This document shows, in pieces, positions 1-7,189 of a DNA stretch of 9,963 bases. Source of the stretch: Bacteroidales bacterium. GTDB taxonomy: Bacteria > Bacteroidota > Bacteroidia > Bacteroidales > JAOZVK01. Location of the stretch: positions 1 to 9,963 of the forward strand of contig JAOZVK010000184.1 of the NCBI GenBank assembly GCA_029938185.1, written 5' to 3'. The translations under genes and the position numbers were made by a program. The stretch's first letter is position 1; every line of letters starts with the position of its first letter. The notes beneath the pieces are model-generated. The model did not search any database and had not been told where the DNA came from. It was given only the letters and a program-made list of their open reading frames with translations.

Positions 1-145
1 AAACAATGAAATAATTAAGTATAAAAAAGGAACAAAAAATGCATGATTTTTCAGGACTAAAAACCCCCAATTATTAACACCCCAGTCACAGACCATTAAA
101 ATAGCATTTAATACTAAAATTTTAAGAACCTTAAATTTTTTACAA
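1..145. other. Upstream intergenic or gene-end stretch, no gene seen
   Basis: This short stretch precedes the first gene. I see no convincing reading frame, no TAnnTTTG promoter motif and no Shine-Dalgarno sequence before the ATG at 146, which is preceded by TTTTTTACAA. A locally C-rich patch at about 64-96 stands out from the AT-rich surroundings but forms no structure that I can identify. The promoter of the first gene may lie further upstream, outside the window. Confidence 0.4.
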
Positions 146-2008
146 ATGACCAAGTTTAGAATAATATTTTATTTAATATTTATTTTTTCTCTAAGCCAAG
201 ATATATATTCGCAAGAGCCAGTTAAACGTTCTTCTAAAACATTAACAATATTTGGTAATCAATTTTATATACATATTATAAAAAAAAATGAAACTTTATT
301 TGCTATTAGTAAAGCCTATAATGTATCAGAAAAAGAAATTTCTATTGCAAACCCTGATTTGTTTAATGGTATTGTTGTAGGACAAGTATTGAAAATTCCC
401 ATAATACAAGGACAAAATGCAAACGATGAAGAAATAGATATTGGAGAGAAGTTTACTTATATTAAAGTAGGAAAAGGCTTGACTTTGTATTCATTAAGTA
501 AAAAATATAAACTAACCGAAAGTGAGATAATTTATTATAACCCGCAGGTTAAATATGGTTTAAAAACTGGTCAAGTACTTAAAATTCCAGGTTTTTCTGT
601 TTCTTTTCAAAGCGAAGATGAAAGTTTTATATATCATAAAGTAAAAAAGAAACAAACACTATTTTCTCTTGCACAGAGATATGATGTTTCTATCGAAAAA
701 ATTATAAAGTACAATACCGAATTGAAAAACGGTTTGAAAGAAGGAAAAGTAATTCGTATTCCAAAATCACAATTTACTATTACAGATACTTTGCTTATTG
801 AATATCCGCCTGTTGATATTGTACAAAATATTAAAAATAGTCCTTTATTTTTTAGAGATAAAAGCTGTGTCGAATGTGACAAATTTGTATATAATAAAGA
901 TAAAACTTTTAAAATAGCCATTTTTTTACCTTTATATATAGAGCATAATTATAATAGAAGTTTCTCAAAAGAAATGAAATTTTATAATGGTTCTAAACGA
1001 TTTATTGAATTTTATGAAGGTATTTTGTTAGCAATAAATGCAATGAAAGCAAAAGGCATATCAGTTGAATTAAATGTTTATGATACTGAAAAAAGTAGGT
1101 CTAAAGTAAAAGAAATTTTGAATAGAAAAGAACTATTATCGGTTGATTTAATTATAGGTCCTGTATATTTTGATAATATTAAACTTGTAAGTAATTTTGC
1201 AAAAAAACACAGAATTAATATTGTTTCGCCATTGTCGCAAAATAATGAATTATTAAAATATAATCCTTTCGTTTTTCAAGTTATTCCATCGCAAGCAGTA
1301 AGAGTTGAAAGAACATCTCATTTTTTGGCTAAAATGTATGATAAAAGTATTGTGCTTGTGCATAATGGTACTTTTACAGAAAAAAAACTTATTGATACGT
1401 ATAAGCTGAAACTAGTAAAATCCTTTTCTTTTTATAATAATATAGAAAAGATAGTATTTAAACAAATTAACTATAAAGTAAATGGTATCAGTGGAGTAGA
1501 AGATGCTCTATCTGTTGGATTAGAAAACATTGTTATTATTCCATCTACTGATGAGGTATTTGTGAGTTCTATAATTGATAAATTAAAAACATTATCAAAA
1601 AATTATAAAATTCATTTGTATGGAATGTCTACTTGGGAACGTTTTAGAAATATTGATCTTACGCATATTCAAAAACTTGATATTCATTATTCATCAGTTG
1701 CATATATAAATTATAAAAATTGGTGGGTTAAAAATTTTATTAAAAAATATAGAGAGGCATATGAATACGAACCAAGTGCTTATAGTTTTCTGGGATATGA
1801 TGTACTAACATATTTTGTAAGTGTAATGAAAGAATACGGAAAGTATTTTCAATTTTGTATCGACAAGAAAAACTCGAAAATAAAGAACATAGGACTACGC
1901 AATGAGTTTAAATTTAAACGTATAAGTAGATACGGAGGGTTTGAAAACAATGGAGTATTTATTCTTAAATATGATGATAAGTTTAATCTAAAAAAATTAT
2001 CAAAATAA
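146..2008 (+). CDS. Exported protein: three LysM domains plus type-1 periplasmic-binding-like domain
   Basis: This 620-residue protein probably sits in the periplasm or at the peptidoglycan. Residues 1-22 form a signal peptide (basic start, hydrophobic core, predicted cleavage YS|Q). Three LysM modules follow at about 41-85, 103-148 and 161-206. Each has the ETLFAISKAY / LTLYSLSKKY / QTLFSLAQRY type helix and ends in a VLKIP or VIRIP strand. A linker carries a CxxC pair (C241, C244). From about 255 to 570 the sequence resembles the type-1 periplasmic-binding fold of branched-chain amino-acid receptors and LpoA. Signs are KIAIFLPLY, EGILLAINAM, DLIIGPVY (334-341), NIVSPLSQ (358-365) and SAYSFLGYDVLTYF (544-557). 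LysM modules bind N-acetylglucosamine glycans; the ligand of the binding-fold domain cannot be read from sequence. No transporter genes lie beside it, so a structural or regulatory cell-wall role is more likely than nutrient uptake (inference). The start at 146 is chosen because it gives an intact signal peptide. Confidence 0.9.
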   Translation: MTKFRIIFYLIFIFSLSQDIYSQEPVKRSSKTLTIFGNQFYIHIIKKNETLFAISKAYNVSEKEISIANPDLFNGIVVGQVLKIPIIQGQNANDEEIDIGEKFTYIKVGKGLTLYSLSKKYKLTESEIIYYNPQVKYGLKTGQVLKIPGFSVSFQSEDESFIYHKVKKKQTLFSLAQRYDVSIEKIIKYNTELKNGLKEGKVIRIPKSQFTITDTLLIEYPPVDIVQNIKNSPLFFRDKSCVECDKFVYNKDKTFKIAIFLPLYIEHNYNRSFSKEMKFYNGSKRFIEFYEGILLAINAMKAKGISVELNVYDTEKSRSKVKEILNRKELLSVDLIIGPVYFDNIKLVSNFAKKHRINIVSPLSQNNELLKYNPFVFQVIPSQAVRVERTSHFLAKMYDKSIVLVHNGTFTEKKLIDTYKLKLVKSFSFYNNIEKIVFKQINYKVNGISGVEDALSVGLENIVIIPSTDEVFVSSIIDKLKTLSKNYKIHLYGMSTWERFRNIDLTHIQKLDIHYSSVAYINYKNWWVKNFIKKYREAYEYEPSAYSFLGYDVLTYFVSVMKEYGKYFQFCIDKKNSKIKNIGLRNEFKFKRISRYGGFENNGVFILKYDDKFNLKKLSK

Positions 2009-2038
2009 AGGTTTTCTACCTATTTAATATTGCTTATT
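2008..2038 (-). repeat. Hairpin repeat copy F, between convergent stops
   Basis: Read on the minus strand this copy is AATAAGCAATATTAAATAGG followed by TAGAAAACCTT. It matches copy A (2831-2898) at 25 of 31 positions, counted by eye. The stem is reduced to AGGT/ACCT (2009-2012 with 2018-2021), because the innermost C-G pair of the other copies is A and A here. The copy fills the whole gap between the two convergent genes. It touches the last base of the LysM gene's stop codon and supplies the TAA stop of the DUF2797 gene (2034-2036). Confidence 0.6.
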
Positions 2039-2834
2039 TATGATAAAAATCAACAAGATAACCCTGAAATTTACGTATATTTAGGACACTATTATTTTCA
2101 AATATTAAATATTGTCCTTTTATTCCCATAAGAGTGCCTTCAATGATGCTTGTTTTATCAAAATTCAGGCTTTTAACTTTTTGCAATTCATTCTTGTGAG
2201 GATATTCAAGTTCGGTTATAGTATTATCATTATCAATATATTTAATAAAATCAGGATTCAATATTTTTTCGACTCGTTCTTTTTCCAATAATAAATTAAT
2301 ATTGTAGTCAATTTGATTTTTCAGCATTCTTTGCCAATTAGTCCTGTCCGATATACTTTTTTTTAGTTCAACTTCTATTAATCCAGCAATATATCTATTT
2401 GGAGTTTTGGCAAGTTTTATAGCTTTGTGTGCACCTTGGTCAATCCATCTACTTGGTATATTTTTGTATTTTGTTACACCTACTTTTAATGAAGATGTTA
2501 TTGCTAAATACACATAATGCTCTTTTAAACAATTATCTTCCGACCAATTCTTATCTCTGTAAATACCCAGATGTGCTTTGCATAATTCGGGATTATATTT
2601 ACAATCATCGTTTTCGGGCAAACTAATAAGACATGGGTAACAATAGCCCTGTGAGTATGATTTTTTTATTTTATTGCCACATGCTACACAGTTAATAATT
2701 CCACTATATTCAAATTTTATTTTTTTTCCTATCAAATCATTTAAATATATTTGATTATTGTTTATATTTATATAATAATCAATAGGTTTAGTGAATTTAT
2801 AATTTAATTTTAATAATTCTCCTGTTGTTTTCAT
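2034..2834 (-). CDS. DUF2797 family protein with zinc-type cysteines and GIY-YIG-like core
   Basis: I recognise this 266-residue protein as DUF2797-like; the biochemical function of that family is unknown to me. The N-terminal M-K-T-T-G-E-L-L-K-L fits the usual family start, which supports the ATG at 2834. C49, C52, C65 and C68 form a likely zinc site. C78, C85, H88 and C102 or H106 may form a second. Then come HYVYLA (106-111), LKVGV (116-120), SRWIDQGA (128-135) and an acidic IEVEL (153-157). Their order and spacing mirror the GIY, YIG, Arg and Glu motifs of GIY-YIG nucleases. The C-terminus has GIKGQYLIF (237-245) and a NIRKFQGYLV-type ending. It has no signal peptide, so it is cytoplasmic. 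It lies 68 bp downstream of the YfiR/PAS/PP2C gene on the same strand, and I see no promoter motif in the gap, so co-transcription is likely. Nuclease activity is inference only. Confidence 0.85.
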   Translation of the reverse strand: MKTTGELLKLNYKFTKPIDYYININNNQIYLNDLIGKKIKFEYSGIINCVACGNKIKKSYSQGYCYPCLISLPENDDCKYNPELCKAHLGIYRDKNWSEDNCLKEHYVYLAITSSLKVGVTKYKNIPSRWIDQGAHKAIKLAKTPNRYIAGLIEVELKKSISDRTNWQRMLKNQIDYNINLLLEKERVEKILNPDFIKYIDNDNTITELEYPHKNELQKVKSLNFDKTSIIEGTLMGIKGQYLIFENNSVLNIRKFQGYLVDFYHK

Positions 2835-2898
2835 AACTTGCTGATTAAGTTGTATTTGTACTAATGCGTAAGCAACATTAAATAGGTCAAAGACCTTA
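2831..2898 (+). repeat. Hairpin repeat copy A (long form)
   Basis: This 68-base copy matches copy B (8182-8249) at 63 of 68 positions without gaps (mismatches at positions 10, 19, 53, 59 and 68). It ends in the hairpin AGGTC-AAA-GACCT (2884-2888 with 2892-2896). It lies between the YfiR/PAS/PP2C stop and the DUF2797 start, in the orientation opposite to those genes. Its left end (TCATAACTT) contains the DUF2797 start codon, CAT at 2832-2834. On the transcript of the two minus-strand genes the hairpin begins about 6 bases after the upstream stop codon, so it could act as an RNA processing or stability element (inference). Confidence 0.85.
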
Positions 2899-2902
2899 AA
2901 AA

Positions 2903-5635
2903 TCAGAATTTAAGACCAATTACTAAAATATCATCAATTTGTCTTGATAGACCTTGCCAATCAACGAGTCTTCTATTTAATATTTTTCTTTGTTCGCCCA
3001 TTGGTTTTTGGTGTATTTCAACAAGAAGTCTTTTGAATCTTTTTATCATAAATTTTCTACCTTTTTTTCCACCAAATTGATCAGGATATCCATCGGAGAA
3101 AATATAAAAACAATCGCCAGGTAAAATATCAATTATCTTAGTGTTAAAAAATGCTTTTTCGTTATACGAAATACCAATTGGCATATCATCAGCTTTGTAT
3201 TGAATTAATTCATTATCACGAATTAATATAAGTGGGTTGTGAGCACCAGCATACAACATTTTATTTGCTTTATTATCAATTTGACATAAAGCTAAATCCA
3301 TACCATCTTTTGCCTCGTTTTCTTTTCCGGTTTGTCTTAAAGATGTTTTAACACTTTCTCTAAGTTCTGTTAAAATATTTCCTGGTAACAAACTATCATA
3401 ATCAAGCTGACTAACCAATTGATTTAAAAATGATATTCCAAGCATACTCATAAATGCACCTGGTACACCATGTCCTGTGGAATCGGCTGCTGCTATAAAA
3501 GTATAATTCTCTCTTTGGCTGAGCCAGTAAAAATCGCCACTAACAATATCTCTTGGTTTAAATAATATAAAATAATCAGGAAGCTGACTGGCTAACAATT
3601 CCTTAGGAGGCAGCATAGCCGTTTGTATACGTCTTGCATATATTATGCTATCAGTAATTTTTTGTTTTTGTAAAGCAATTTCTTGTTCTGCCAATTTTAT
3701 TTTAGTAACATTAGCATCAATAGCAATTATTTTTGATAGTTTATTGTCTTTATCAAGTATCGGAGTTAATGTTGTTTGTATCCATAATCTTTTCCCATCT
3801 TTTGTGGTCGTTTTTCCAGTATAAATTATTGTTCTCTTATTTTTTATACCTACTTCAAGTCTTTTTTTAAGGTCGGAAATAAGGCTTATCTTAAATATAT
3901 TTTTTCCATATTCGTTTTTAAATTCGTCAAAACTTAGCCCCAACATTCTCGTAAACCCATCGTTTACCCATTCAATATCACCATTTGGACTTGCAATTAT
4001 AACAGAGTTATCGGTTTTGCTTGCAACAAGAGATAATTTTTCTAATTCTTTGTTTTGTAAAGCTAATTCTTTAGTTTGAGCTAATATTTTTTTGTTTTGT
4101 TTTATTATTTCTTGTTCAGCCTCTTTAATTTCAGTAATATCCGAATCTATTAAAACAAATTTGTCAAGTTCTTCATTGTTATCCAATATTGGTGATATTG
4201 TAGTTTGAGACCATTTCTCAAAACCATACCGTGTTTGAACTAAAGATTCATATACAAAAGGTTTCTTACTTTTTGTGCATCTTTCCAATATGCCATTAAT
4301 ATCACCACTACCACTTGCTTTCTTGATATTCTTGTCTATCTCATGTGTTAATAGTTGAAATGTATAACCATACATTCTTGTAAAACCAGCATTTATCCAT
4401 TCAAAATCACCCTTTTTGTCTAATATTATTACAGCATTTGAAGTTTGACTTGCTACAATCGAAAGTTTTTCTAATTCTTTGTTCTGATATTCAAGTTCGG
4501 TTGATTGTTGTTGGATTTCTGTCTTTTGTTGTGCTAATAAAGCATTATCTTTACGAATAATTCTATAAGCCCTAAAAGTAAATATAACTAATAATATTAT
4601 TATTACTGTAAGTATTGTAAACAAAAGCAATATGCTTTCCTGATATTTTATTGTAATATTTTGGTTTTTAATTTCATTTTCCTGACTATCAATCTGTTTT
4701 TGGCGTTCAGCTATTTTTTCATCTTGTTTTGCAAGAATATTATCCTGTTCTTTAAATTTAGATATTTGTACATTTAATTTTTCTTGCTGTTCTATTATTT
4801 TAGTATTTTTTGAATTTAATTCTGTATTTTTAAAATCAAGTTCACTGTTTCTTTCTTCTGCAAGTATTTGCATAGAATCCAATTCATCTGCTCTTTTTTT
4901 AATTAAATTATTTTGAATATCAATTTTAAATTGTTTCTCCTCTATATCCGATTGTTTTTTTTCTATCTCTTTATTTTGTTTTTTAATTTTACTTTTTTGG
5001 GTTCTTATTGCTTCTTTTTGTTTTTTTATTTCTTTTTTTTGATATTTAACTCTTTCTTTTTCAGTTTTAAGATTCAATTCCGACTCTTTGTATAGTGCTT
5101 TAGTGTCTATTAATATTCCATTTTTTTTTATTTTTTTATTAATTCCAACTCCATGCTCTTCTAATTTTTCAAGATTATATTCAAAAACAATTTTTCCATA
5201 CTCTTTTATAAAATTTATTGATATATGCTTTTTAACACCATAGCTATCTGTTACTAAAGCTGTGTTGTTATATTTTATAATATCCAATATTTTAGGAACT
5301 TGGCTTCCTTTACTTTTATCTACAAATAAAATATTTGTTTCTTGAATATCTTTTATATGTTTAAAATTTAGGACTTCGATAGTAACTACATCTTGATAGC
5401 CTTTGCTTGCAATAGCTCTAAGTTTTCTTAAAAAAATAGAATTACCATTTAAAACTCCTATCTTAATAATCTTTATTTGTTCATTATTTTCCCATATTAA
5501 ATTCCACCCAAATAGATATATCAAGTCTGCTTTTCTTTTCTCATCTTTTCTACTTTGAGAGAAAGCTAACAAGTTTGATAATATTAAGATTAAAAATAAT
5601 AAGGTCTTAGACCTATTTAATACTGTTATATGCAT
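2903..5635 (-). CDS. Membrane signalling phosphatase: YfiR-like domain, coiled coil, TM, two PAS, SpoIIE/PP2C
   Basis: This 910-residue protein has a signal peptide at 1-26 (AFS|Q). A YfiR/HmsC-like (DUF4154) domain spans about 35-170: ADLIYLFGWNLIW, a NILFVDKS strand at 101-108, ALVTDSYG, and FEYNLEKLEEHGVGI near its end. A Lys/Glu/Gln-rich coiled coil covers about 183-333, a TM helix 334-355, and a second short coil 363-392. PAS domains lie at about 393-505 and 537-650. The C-terminal SpoIIE/PP2C serine/threonine phosphatase (660-909) keeps the metal-binding acids: D701 in SGDFYW, D718 in ADSTGHGVPGA, D780, D848 in SDGYPDQ, and D901/D902. The predicted topology is sensor in the periplasm and PAS plus phosphatase in the cytoplasm. 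PP2C proteins of this class often dephosphorylate anti-sigma-factor antagonists, but no partner gene is visible here. No ATG lies downstream before the signal peptide, which supports the start at 5635. The first codons overlap a hairpin repeat. Confidence 0.9.
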   Translation of the reverse strand: MHITVLNRSKTLLFLILILSNLLAFSQSRKDEKRKADLIYLFGWNLIWENNEQIKIIKIGVLNGNSIFLRKLRAIASKGYQDVVTIEVLNFKHIKDIQETNILFVDKSKGSQVPKILDIIKYNNTALVTDSYGVKKHISINFIKEYGKIVFEYNLEKLEEHGVGINKKIKKNGILIDTKALYKESELNLKTEKERVKYQKKEIKKQKEAIRTQKSKIKKQNKEIEKKQSDIEEKQFKIDIQNNLIKKRADELDSMQILAEERNSELDFKNTELNSKNTKIIEQQEKLNVQISKFKEQDNILAKQDEKIAERQKQIDSQENEIKNQNITIKYQESILLLFTILTVIIILLVIFTFRAYRIIRKDNALLAQQKTEIQQQSTELEYQNKELEKLSIVASQTSNAVIILDKKGDFEWINAGFTRMYGYTFQLLTHEIDKNIKKASGSGDINGILERCTKSKKPFVYESLVQTRYGFEKWSQTTISPILDNNEELDKFVLIDSDITEIKEAEQEIIKQNKKILAQTKELALQNKELEKLSLVASKTDNSVIIASPNGDIEWVNDGFTRMLGLSFDEFKNEYGKNIFKISLISDLKKRLEVGIKNKRTIIYTGKTTTKDGKRLWIQTTLTPILDKDNKLSKIIAIDANVTKIKLAEQEIALQKQKITDSIIYARRIQTAMLPPKELLASQLPDYFILFKPRDIVSGDFYWLSQRENYTFIAAADSTGHGVPGAFMSMLGISFLNQLVSQLDYDSLLPGNILTELRESVKTSLRQTGKENEAKDGMDLALCQIDNKANKMLYAGAHNPLILIRDNELIQYKADDMPIGISYNEKAFFNTKIIDILPGDCFYIFSDGYPDQFGGKKGRKFMIKRFKRLLVEIHQKPMGEQRKILNRRLVDWQGLSRQIDDILVIGLKF
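5600..5632 (-). repeat. Hairpin repeat copy E, inside the first codons of the PAS/PP2C gene
   Basis: Read on the minus strand, the last 22 bases are ATTAAATAGGTC then TAAGACCTTA. They match copy D at 21 of 22 positions; the 5' part is diverged. The hairpin AGGTC-TTA-GACCT pairs 5602-5606 with 5610-5614. The repeat encodes roughly residues 2-12 (HITVLNRSKTL) of the YfiR/PAS/PP2C protein, that is, the basic start of its signal peptide. Confidence 0.65.
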
Positions 5636-5671
5636 GCTATTAATTAGATATTTATCTTATAAATAATTAGT

Positions 5672-5704
5672 AAGGTCTTCGACCTATTTAATTTGGCTTA
5701 CGTG
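5672..5704 (-). repeat. Hairpin repeat copy D, leader of the PAS/PP2C gene
   Basis: Read on the minus strand this copy is ACGTAAGCCAAATTAAATAG followed by GTCGAAGACCTTA. It matches copy A at 29 of 33 positions. The hairpin is AGGTC-GAA-GACCT, with 5673-5677 paired to 5681-5685. It lies about 37 bases upstream of the gene start at 5635, in the same orientation as the gene, and downstream of the candidate promoter at 5744-5751. It would therefore be in the mRNA leader. Confidence 0.75.
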
Positions 5705-5743
5705 TTTATGTGAACCACTATGATACAATTGATTATATAAAAA

Positions 5744-5751
5744 CAAATATA
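5744..5751 (-). promoter_or_regulatory. Candidate -7 element for the YfiR/PAS/PP2C gene
   Basis: The minus strand reads TATATTTG, an exact fit to the Bacteroidota -7 consensus TAnnTTTG. It lies about 108 bases upstream of the ATG at 5635. I see no clear TTG at the -33 position, so this rests on the -7 match alone. If used, the leader would be about 100 bases and would include hairpin repeat D. Confidence 0.45.
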
Positions 5752-5758
5752 ATAATTT

Positions 5759-5807
5759 GACAGGATTTACATGATTAACAGGATATTATAAACATGTAAA
5801 TCTTGTC
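5759..5807. repeat. 15-bp inverted repeat with 19-base loop
   Basis: GACAGGATTTACATG at 5759-5773 is the reverse complement of CATGTAAATCTTGTC at 5793-5807 except for one position, which would be a G-U pair in RNA. The loop contains a second ACAGGAT box (5778-5784), so ACAGGAT recurs 18 bases apart. Sequences of the type GACAGGATTTACATGATTA are, from general experience, common intergenic repeats in Bacteroidota. It could be a terminator-like or processing hairpin for the gene ending at 5916, though no T-tract follows on the minus strand. Function is unknown. Confidence 0.6.
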
Positions 5808-5873
5808 CAAGTAATACTAAAGAAACTTATGACTTGTTTCACTATTCTTTTAAAAACTCTGGTTCTTAGATAC

Positions 5874-5915
5874 TTTTAACTATTCACTTTTAACTATTCA
5901 CTTTTAACTTTTCAC
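5874..5915. repeat. Heptamer tandem array (3 x 14 bp)
   Basis: Three perfectly adjacent 14-base units lie here: TTTTAACTATTCAC at 5874-5887, the same at 5888-5901, and TTTTAACTTTTCAC at 5902-5915. Each unit is two related heptamers (TTTTAAC and TATTCAC, consensus TWTTMAC), giving six heptamers in phase. The array abuts the stop codon of the basic 328-residue protein (TTA at 5916-5918) with no spacer. Such heptamer arrays are prone to slippage, so copy number may vary between strains. Confidence 0.85.
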
Positions 5916-6902
5916 TTACTTTATAGCATTTTGTCTATTAATAAATAATAATTCTTGTTTGTCTAATCGTTTTATAATATCATCATAACGAGTTGTATTC
6001 AAATATTCTTTTTCTTTTAGAAAAATAAAAAAATATTTTATAGCAGCTGGACACTTAGATAGTTCCTCTGGTTCTTCTTCAGTAGCTTTACGTAAGACAT
6101 GATTTGCAAAAAAATTAATAAAAACTTTAGTTGAAACTTTATATAATACAGTTTTCATACCATATCTGTATATATAATCAAAAAATATACTTACATAAAA
6201 AATAAAATCATCTAAATACTCCACCTCATCTATTCCTTTATTTATTAACCAATTTTGGTATTGACTAATAGTTTCCTCTTCTATTCTTAAATAAAAATCC
6301 TCCCATTTATCATAGTCCATTCTGTTAATTATGAACGAATCCAGCTTTCTGATGTCATTTACAATGTTTTTATCAGTTTCGTTTGGAGGAATTATTGTGT
6401 CGCTAAAACTAAATTTCTTATAATCAAATTTTTCTAAAACAATTCTTTTCTCAATACGCATGTATACATTCATTTTATATTCGGGTTGAATTTCAGGTGG
6501 GACTAAATACAACATACGTTCATACATTTTTTCTAAAAACTCGTCTGCTTCTCTTTTATTAAATTTAAAAGAGTCTACAAGCAAATTTATTATTTTTGTT
6601 TTACTTGTTTGTGGATTATCGTATCTTGTAATTGAATAATTCCAACATGCCATTGTCATTTGTAAACCAACATTAATATCATCACAAACTTCCTCGCCTT
6701 TTTCCATAATTGGTTTTCCAAATTCAATGATAGCAATCGCATTGGGAACAATTTTAAAACCACTTGGAGCTTCTTCCATTTCATTATGATGACTACTTGT
6801 CTTTTTTAGATTAGTAAGACCACTTGTTATTCTTGGTTTAGGAACTCGTTTTTTATTCCTTTTTTTTTGGGTTCTCTTTTTATTAACTTTCTTTTTTTTC
6901 AT
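5916..6902 (-). CDS. Unrecognised 328-residue protein with very basic N-terminal tail
   Basis: I do not recognise this protein with confidence. Residues 1-24 contain 15 Lys/Arg and look disordered, like a nucleic-acid- or ribosome-binding tail. A Ser/His-rich linker follows to about 40. The rest is mostly helical and acidic to neutral, with no signal peptide or TM helix. Visible pieces include IAIIEFGKPIMEK (56-68), INVGLQMTMACWNYSITR (76-93) and a closing ELSKCPAAIKYFFIFLKEKE segment (280-299). The helical segment near 76-93 faintly recalls proteins that carry a SEC-C/YecA-type zinc tail, but no CxCxnCC tail is present. The start at 6902 is the first ATG. A start at M42 would remove the basic tail and cannot be excluded. 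The gene stands alone between a 326-bp and a 280-bp gap, oriented as the PAS/PP2C gene. Codon use looks like its neighbours. Confidence 0.75.
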   Translation of the reverse strand: MKKKKVNKKRTQKKRNKKRVPKPRITSGLTNLKKTSSHHNEMEEAPSGFKIVPNAIAIIEFGKPIMEKGEEVCDDINVGLQMTMACWNYSITRYDNPQTSKTKIINLLVDSFKFNKREADEFLEKMYERMLYLVPPEIQPEYKMNVYMRIEKRIVLEKFDYKKFSFSDTIIPPNETDKNIVNDIRKLDSFIINRMDYDKWEDFYLRIEEETISQYQNWLINKGIDEVEYLDDFIFYVSIFFDYIYRYGMKTVLYKVSTKVFINFFANHVLRKATEEEPEELSKCPAAIKYFFIFLKEKEYLNTTRYDDIIKRLDKQELLFINRQNAIK

Positions 6903-7157
6903 GTGAAATAAATTTTAAATATTATTTTTTTTTTTTGCTTGAGTACTTAAGTAGTGGATTATGAAATAATGTTTACATATAATATCAGTTGTATTTCAAT
7001 GACTTGATAACTTAATTGTAAAAATCATTCTTTACAAGCCCTTAGTATATAATTAACTGAATTTCAAAAATAAGCTTTAAAAAAAACAAATAAAAACCTA
7101 TGAATTATTATTATTACAAAATTTCATAATACAATCGTAATAGAAATATTTTAAAAA

Positions 7158-7165
7158 CAAAAATA
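7158..7165 (-). promoter_or_regulatory. Weak candidate -7 element for the 328-residue protein gene
   Basis: The minus strand reads TATTTTTG, which fits TAnnTTTG. It lies about 256 bases upstream of the ATG at 6902, implying a long leader. In such AT-rich DNA a chance match is quite possible, and no -33 TTG was found. It is listed because it is the only consensus fit I noticed for this gene. Confidence 0.2.
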
Positions 7166-7189
7166 CAATAATTTATTTATATTAAAAAA

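Noticed and set aside
634..921. Open frame of 95 codons on the minus strand
   Set aside because: It lies wholly inside the LysM-protein gene in antisense, and its product has no recognisable domain or independent promoter.
2429..2626. Plus-strand frame of 65 codons
   Set aside because: It is antisense to the DUF2797 cysteine/GIY-YIG-like region and has no family resemblance.
3640..4460. LOV-type photoreceptor PAS domains
   Set aside because: Neither PAS domain has the flavin-binding NCRFLQ-type cysteine motif, so blue-light sensing is not supported.
4913..5095. Plus-strand frame coding a Phe/Leu-rich, membrane-like peptide
   Set aside because: It is the antisense of the Lys/Glu-rich coiled coil (AAA/GAA codons read as TTT/TTC), so its hydrophobicity is a composition artefact.
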